From contig JAHCHP010000017.1 of the NCBI GenBank assembly GCA_026129765.1, positions 1-64,000 of the forward strand: a stretch of 64,000 nt of DNA, written 5' to 3'. Below are positions 60,271 to 64,000 of this stretch, one piece after another. The position numbers were made by a program, and so were the translations under genes. The notes under the pieces were generated by a model, which worked only from the letters and a program-made list of their open reading frames with translations, did no database searches and was not told where the DNA came from. Position 1 is the first letter of the stretch, and the number at the start of each line of letters is the position of its first letter. This DNA is from Fimbriimonadia bacterium (GTDB taxonomy: Bacteria; Armatimonadota; Fimbriimonadia; Fimbriimonadales; GBS-DC).

Positions 60271-61482
60271 ATGCCGACTTTTGAATGTACGCTCAAAGCG
60301 GGGAATCATGAGACCCGACAGATGACCTTGGACGCGCCCACGAAAGAGGCTGCGCTGGAGCAACTTTATCGCGAGGGCTATTTCGTGCTGTCGTTGCAAC
60401 AGCAGTCTAAACAAAGCCAAGCGCATCCTTTTTTGGCGAAATTTCAAAAAGTCAAGCAAGAGGAATTAGTGGCGTTCAGCCGCGAGTTCTCGGTGATGAT
60501 CAAAGCCGGATTGCCGCTCGTCGAGACCTTAGAAACTATGCAAGAGAATATGCGACCGGGAGCATTGCGCCAAGCGGTCGAGAAAATTCAGCAAGAGGTG
60601 ACGGCGGGCGTCAGCCTGTCGGAATCGATTGAGCGGCGGGGTAGTATCTTTCCGAAGTTGTATTTGAATTTGGTAAAAGCGGCGGAAGTGAGCGGAAACC
60701 TGGATCAGATGTTGAAACGCGCCGCCGACTATATGCACGAAAACCTCGCCCTCCAACGAAAAATCAAATCCGCTATGATGTACCCCGCTGTGGTGATGGT
60801 CGCGACTATGTTCGCGATGGCGTATATGATCGTGTTCATTATGCCCAAATTCTCTGAGATGTTCAAGCAGATGAATGTGCCGCTGCCCATCACAACCCAA
60901 CTGTTAGTCACCTTGGGCGATTTGGGCGACAAGCAGAAGTGGCTGGTCCTGGCATCGCCGCTGCTGATCTTAGCGATGGCTTGGGGCGCATGGCAGGTGG
61001 AGAAGATTCGGGAACCGCTCAGTTACGCGATTGCGCGGTTGCCTATGGTGGGCGATTTGACCCGAAAAATCGTGATTGTGCGCTCGCTTTCTGCCATGCA
61101 GACCCTGCTGTCGGCGGGCGTATCGCTCAGCCAGACGCTGGACATTGCGGGCGATTCTTCAGGAGACCGGAAAATGCGCGCCGCGCTGGAAAAAGTGAAG
61201 CAAGATGTGGAGAGCGGGCAGCCCATGGCATCCAGTTTGAGAGAAACGGGACGGTTTCCTGGATTGGTGGTTCAGTTAGTGACGGCAGGTGAGCGTGCCG
61301 GTATGGTTCCTGAGATGATGCAGCAGATTGTCGAGTTTTACGACGACGAAGTGCAGCAGAGGCTGAAAGGCTTGACTTCTGTTTTAGAGCCGATGATGAT
61401 GCTCTTTTTGGGGTTAGTGATCGGCATCTTCGCGGTCTCTGTCATCTCGCCGATTTACAACTTGATGGGGCAGATTAAGTAG
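60271..61482 (+). CDS. pilC: Pilus assembly inner-membrane protein PilC/GspF
   Basis: 403 aa with two T2SSF domains. The first domain has FSREFSVMIKAGLPLVETLETMQENM and LYLNLVKAAEVSGNLDQMLKRAADYM. The second has VIVRSLSAMQTLLSAGVSLSQTLDIAG and VQLVTAGERAGMVPEMMQQIVEFYDDEVQQRLKGLTSVLEPMMMLFLGLVIG. Membrane helices near 165-190 and 215-240 and at the end. The GspF/PilC platform protein. Last gene of the plus-strand operon, with no pilT seen next. Confidence 0.95.
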   Translation: MPTFECTLKAGNHETRQMTLDAPTKEAALEQLYREGYFVLSLQQQSKQSQAHPFLAKFQKVKQEELVAFSREFSVMIKAGLPLVETLETMQENMRPGALRQAVEKIQQEVTAGVSLSESIERRGSIFPKLYLNLVKAAEVSGNLDQMLKRAADYMHENLALQRKIKSAMMYPAVVMVATMFAMAYMIVFIMPKFSEMFKQMNVPLPITTQLLVTLGDLGDKQKWLVLASPLLILAMAWGAWQVEKIREPLSYAIARLPMVGDLTRKIVIVRSLSAMQTLLSAGVSLSQTLDIAGDSSGDRKMRAALEKVKQDVESGQPMASSLRETGRFPGLVVQLVTAGERAGMVPEMMQQIVEFYDDEVQQRLKGLTSVLEPMMMLFLGLVIGIFAVSVISPIYNLMGQIK

Positions 61483-61490
61483 CGTCCTTC

Positions 61491-63029
61491 TTACCCCGCT
61501 CCCCAGAACCGCCGGTCGATACTGCGATATTGAACCGCTTCGGAGAGGTGGGGCAGTTGGATCGACTCCGAATCATTGAGATCGGCGATAGTGCGCGCGA
61601 TTTTAAGCACCCGGTCAAAGGCGCGCGCGCTCAAGCCCAGTTGATTGATCGCTTGGCGCAGAAAAGCTTTGCAATCTTCGTTGATTGGGCAATATTGACG
61701 CACCTGTCGCGAACTCATGTGTGCATTGCAGAAGGTTCCTTGCGCGCCGAACCGCTCTTGTTGGCGTTGTCGGGCAGCCACCACGCGCTTGCGAATCGTC
61801 TCCGAACTCTCGCCTGGCTGCAGATTCAGCAACTCCTCTTGACGCAGGCGCGGCACTTCTAAATGCATATCGATGCGATCCAGCAGCGGACCGGAAATGC
61901 GCTGTAGGTACTTGCGGATGAGGGTCTGATTGCACGAACAACTGTGGTGCGGGTCGCCATAGAAACCGCAAGGGCAGGGGTTCATGGCGGCAATCAACAT
62001 ACAGCGCGCAGGAAACTCTACTGCGGCTTGCACCCTCGAAACCGAGATGACCCCATCCTCCAAGGGCTGCCGCATGGCTTCCAGCACATCCCGCTTATAC
62101 TCAGGCAGTTCATCTAAAAAGAGAACGCCATTATGGGAAAGCGAAATTTCGCCCGGTCGGGGAATACTGCCGCCACCCACTAAAGCGGCATAAGAGGTCG
62201 TGTGGTGAGGCGAGCGGAAGGGGCGCGTGATCATCAAGCCGGCGCGTTTGCCCAGCGCGCCCGCGACACTATGGATACGAGTCGTTTCCAATGCCTCTTT
62301 CAGGGTCATCGGCGGCAGAATGGTGGGAAGCCGCCGCGCCAGCATCGTCTTCCCCGAGCCAGGGCTGCCGACAAATAACAAGTTATGTCCACCTGCCGCT
62401 GCGATTTCCAAAGCGCGTTTCGCCGATTCTTGTCCGCGCACCTCCGCGAAATCGACCTCGTACGGAGGAGTCGCGCTCAGAAGCGTCTCGGTGTCCACAC
62501 TCAGGGGCAGTCTCGCTTGGGGATTGCACAAAAAATCGACCACGTCGCGTAAGTCAATCATAGGGTAAACTTCCAAACCTTTGACGACCGCCACTTCTGG
62601 CGCGTTTTCTGCGGGCAATATGATCCGCCGTTTTCCTGTGGCGTGGGCGTGCAGCGCGAGCGACAGCGCGCCATTTATCGGACGCACCGTGCCATCCAGC
62701 GACAGTTCGCCCACAATCAGCATGCTGTCCAACTCGTTCATGGGGACTTGTTCGGAGACCGCCAATATGCCGACCGCAATCGGCAAATCGAACGAGGGAC
62801 CTTCCTTCCGGGTATCGGCAGGCGCAAGATTGACGGTCAATCGTTGCAAAGGATAATCCAGCCCAGAGTTTCGGATGGCGGTCCGCACACGCTCACGCGA
62901 TTCTTGAACGGCGGTATCCGGCAGCCCGACGATGGTCCAAGCAGGCATTCCGCTCTGAACGTCTACCTCCACGTGAACCGTGAACGCATCGATGCCATGC
63001 AGCGCGCCGGAGTCGACTTGAGTAAGCAT
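61491..63029 (-). CDS. comM: YifB/ComM Mg-chelatase-like AAA protein
   Basis: 512 aa. The N-terminal part resembles Lon-type fold (LPDTAVQESRERVRTAIRNSG, NLAPADTRKEGPSFDLPIAVGIL), followed by AAA (GHNLLFVGSPGSGKTMLARRLPTILPP, Walker A GSPGSGKT) and Mg-chelatase stretch (SHNGVLFLDELPEYKRDVLEAMRQPLEDG), a CNCG-type finger (NPCPCGFYGDPHHSCSCN) and a C-terminal helical lid. ComM is a helicase promoting branch migration in natural transformation. Pili encoded immediately upstream on the other strand fit a role in DNA uptake. Confidence 0.94.
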   Translation of the reverse strand: MLTQVDSGALHGIDAFTVHVEVDVQSGMPAWTIVGLPDTAVQESRERVRTAIRNSGLDYPLQRLTVNLAPADTRKEGPSFDLPIAVGILAVSEQVPMNELDSMLIVGELSLDGTVRPINGALSLALHAHATGKRRIILPAENAPEVAVVKGLEVYPMIDLRDVVDFLCNPQARLPLSVDTETLLSATPPYEVDFAEVRGQESAKRALEIAAAGGHNLLFVGSPGSGKTMLARRLPTILPPMTLKEALETTRIHSVAGALGKRAGLMITRPFRSPHHTTSYAALVGGGSIPRPGEISLSHNGVLFLDELPEYKRDVLEAMRQPLEDGVISVSRVQAAVEFPARCMLIAAMNPCPCGFYGDPHHSCSCNQTLIRKYLQRISGPLLDRIDMHLEVPRLRQEELLNLQPGESSETIRKRVVAARQRQQERFGAQGTFCNAHMSSRQVRQYCPINEDCKAFLRQAINQLGLSARAFDRVLKIARTIADLNDSESIQLPHLSEAVQYRSIDRRFWGAG

Positions 63030-63038
63030 TAAAGGTCG

Positions 63039-64000
63039 TTACTGCTGAATCGGTTTTCCGGCAAGTTCATCGATGACGCCCTGCCTGCGTTCCCGCGCAT
63101 TTTGAGCGTCTAACCGCCCCACAAAGATCACCACTTTTCCGCCTTCGGGCAAGGCTTCCTTAATCAATTTACCCGCTTCGCGACCTGCCCGGTAGTTGTT
63201 GGTGCCGACATAGCAAAGACGGTTGCTGTCGGGGGCATCGCTGTCTTGGCAGATGACGCTCATCTTTTCGCTGGCTTTGTTCAACATCTCTTTTTGATTC
63301 GCGGGGTCGATGGGGCTGATCGCCATGCCCTGAACGCCTTTGGATATCATATCTTCTACAATCTGCTGCTGCTCGGAGGGGGTTCCGTTGGGGGGCATGC
63401 GGAATTCGCAAATGGCTCCGAAATCTTTTTCGCCTTTTTTCACACCCGCCTGCACATATTTCCAAAAGTCGGAGACCGTGTTCGAGACCAGCGCGATCTT
63501 CACCAAATCGTTGCGGTCAGAGTTGGGATTAGGCGCGTCCGCCTGCCTCAGGAGGTCTTTCAATAAGTTGCGGAATTCTTCTACATCGCCTTGCTTAATC
63601 ACGCGGACGGGAATTTCGATCACCGGCGGGTTGGGCAGCGCGGATTTGTCGCCGCGCGCCAGCGATGTCAAAATCTTGACTGATTGATAGCCAAACTCAA
63701 ACGGCTGTTGGGCAATGGCTCCATGAATGAACCCATCCTGGATGCCTTGCAGGGTTTCTTCTTCTTCGTCGAACGCGACGATGGTAACTTTGCCCTGTTT
63801 GCCCGCGTCTTTGACTGCCGAAAGAATGGCGGGTGGATTGTAACTCCAAAGTCCTACAAGGCAATTCACATCGGGATATTTGACCAAGGTATCTTCGACG
63901 TTTTGTTTGGCGCGTGTCCGGTCGGCTTGGTCGGTTCGGGTATCCAAAATGGTATACTTGCCGGCTTCAATGGGACCAGAAGCCGGTGTATCCATTGAGG
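63039..64000 (-). CDS. Periplasmic sugar-binding protein, partial and rearranged
   Basis: Runs off the window at its 5' side, so at least 318 aa of its C-terminal part is seen. Residues about 1-140 match the second half of a type I periplasmic sugar-binding protein (ILDTRTDQADRTRAKQNVED, PDVNCLVGLWSYNPPAILSA, VTIVAFDEEEETLQGIQDG, AQQPFEFGYQSVKI). Then residues about 164-312 match the first half (VKIALVSNTVSDFWKYVQAG, GMAISPIDPANQ, CQDSDAPDSNRLCYVGTNNYRAGREAG, FVGRLDAQNARERRQGVIDE), and the chain ends at GKPIQQ. So first-half domain follows second-half domain. This is either a tandem double-binding protein with a truncated second copy or a permuted one. The comM start lies 9 bases after its stop. 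Frame is open up to the boundary. Confidence 0.85.
   Translation of the reverse strand, partial: SMDTPASGPIEAGKYTILDTRTDQADRTRAKQNVEDTLVKYPDVNCLVGLWSYNPPAILSAVKDAGKQGKVTIVAFDEEEETLQGIQDGFIHGAIAQQPFEFGYQSVKILTSLARGDKSALPNPPVIEIPVRVIKQGDVEEFRNLLKDLLRQADAPNPNSDRNDLVKIALVSNTVSDFWKYVQAGVKKGEKDFGAICEFRMPPNGTPSEQQQIVEDMISKGVQGMAISPIDPANQKEMLNKASEKMSVICQDSDAPDSNRLCYVGTNNYRAGREAGKLIKEALPEGGKVVIFVGRLDAQNARERRQGVIDELAGKPIQQ

Overview
The window reads as a chromosomal segment of an Armatimonadota-type bacterium (Fimbriimonas/Chthonomonas-like). This is inferred mainly from three paralogous secreted proteins that begin with a prepilin segment [18 protein letters not shown] followed by [13 protein letters not shown], a hallmark I associate with that phylum. 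A GntR/LacI hybrid regulator, many Gfo/Idh/MocA and glycosidase genes, and moderately GC-rich DNA fit too. There is no rRNA gene and no CRISPR array. One tRNA (Gln, anticodon UUG) is present. The assignment rests on recall of family signatures, not on a search.

Layout. 1-8.6 kb: the tail of a TPM/YgcG-like gene, lemA, then greA with a fumarylacetoacetate-hydrolase-family gene, a lytic transglycosylase, a DUF1801 protein, a methyltransferase, an orphan pntB, and a MerR regulator followed by a von Willebrand A protein. 8.6-17.4 kb: a prepilin-like secreted protein and a GntR/LacI regulator on the minus strand, an AbiEi/AbiEii type IV toxin-antitoxin pair behind a striking nested dyad, a GH2 glycosidase and an M42 peptidase. 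17.4-28.3 kb: a YhaN/YhaO (SbcC/SbcD-like) pair, a transaldolase-like aldolase and tRNA-Gln, then a plus-strand run of zinc-ribbon protein, haem-binding protein, M55 D-aminopeptidase, gcvT, a double-peroxiredoxin protein, a cation efflux protein and ilvC, ending in a second prepilin-like protein.

28.3-45.4 kb: an alpha/beta hydrolase, SDR and Tat-exported oxidoreductase run; a low-GC dockerin-like secreted protein; a small lipoprotein; a third prepilin-like protein; a secreted trypsin-fold protease; a fibre-like surface protein; uvrC; an oxidoreductase with a FliA/WhiG sigma factor; and glycogen synthase. 45.4-51.1 kb: an E1-like (ThiF/MoeB) adenylating enzyme, an autoinducer-synthase/PEP-CTERM-type acyltransferase and a secreted (alpha/alpha)6 glycosidase in one direction, then a GAF/HD-GYP protein. 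51.4-61.5 kb: a hybrid type IV pilus/type II secretion locus. Four pseudopilin/PilX-like genes run left, and pilM-N-O-P-secretin-pilB-pilC run right, from a divergent region holding a 20-bp perfect palindrome. 61.5-64 kb: comM/yifB and a periplasmic sugar-binding protein with an unusual domain order that runs off the end.

Most operons are tightly packed, with ATGA stop/start overlaps. In contrast, seven intergenic gaps hold clusters of short dispersed repeats. I name them R1 (GGTTCCCC..GGGGAACC hairpin), R2 (CCTTCCCC..GGGGAAGG type), R3 (GAAAAGCAG..TTCGCT..CGCTCA..TGACAG), R4 (GGATTCCCGCG..GGGAATGACG) and R5 (GTCATGCCGAGCG..GCCGAGGCATCTG). They recur in a preferred order. The best candidates for something undescribed are the E1-like/acyltransferase/glycosidase cassette, the repeat clusters, the rearranged binding protein and the MerR-VWA pair.
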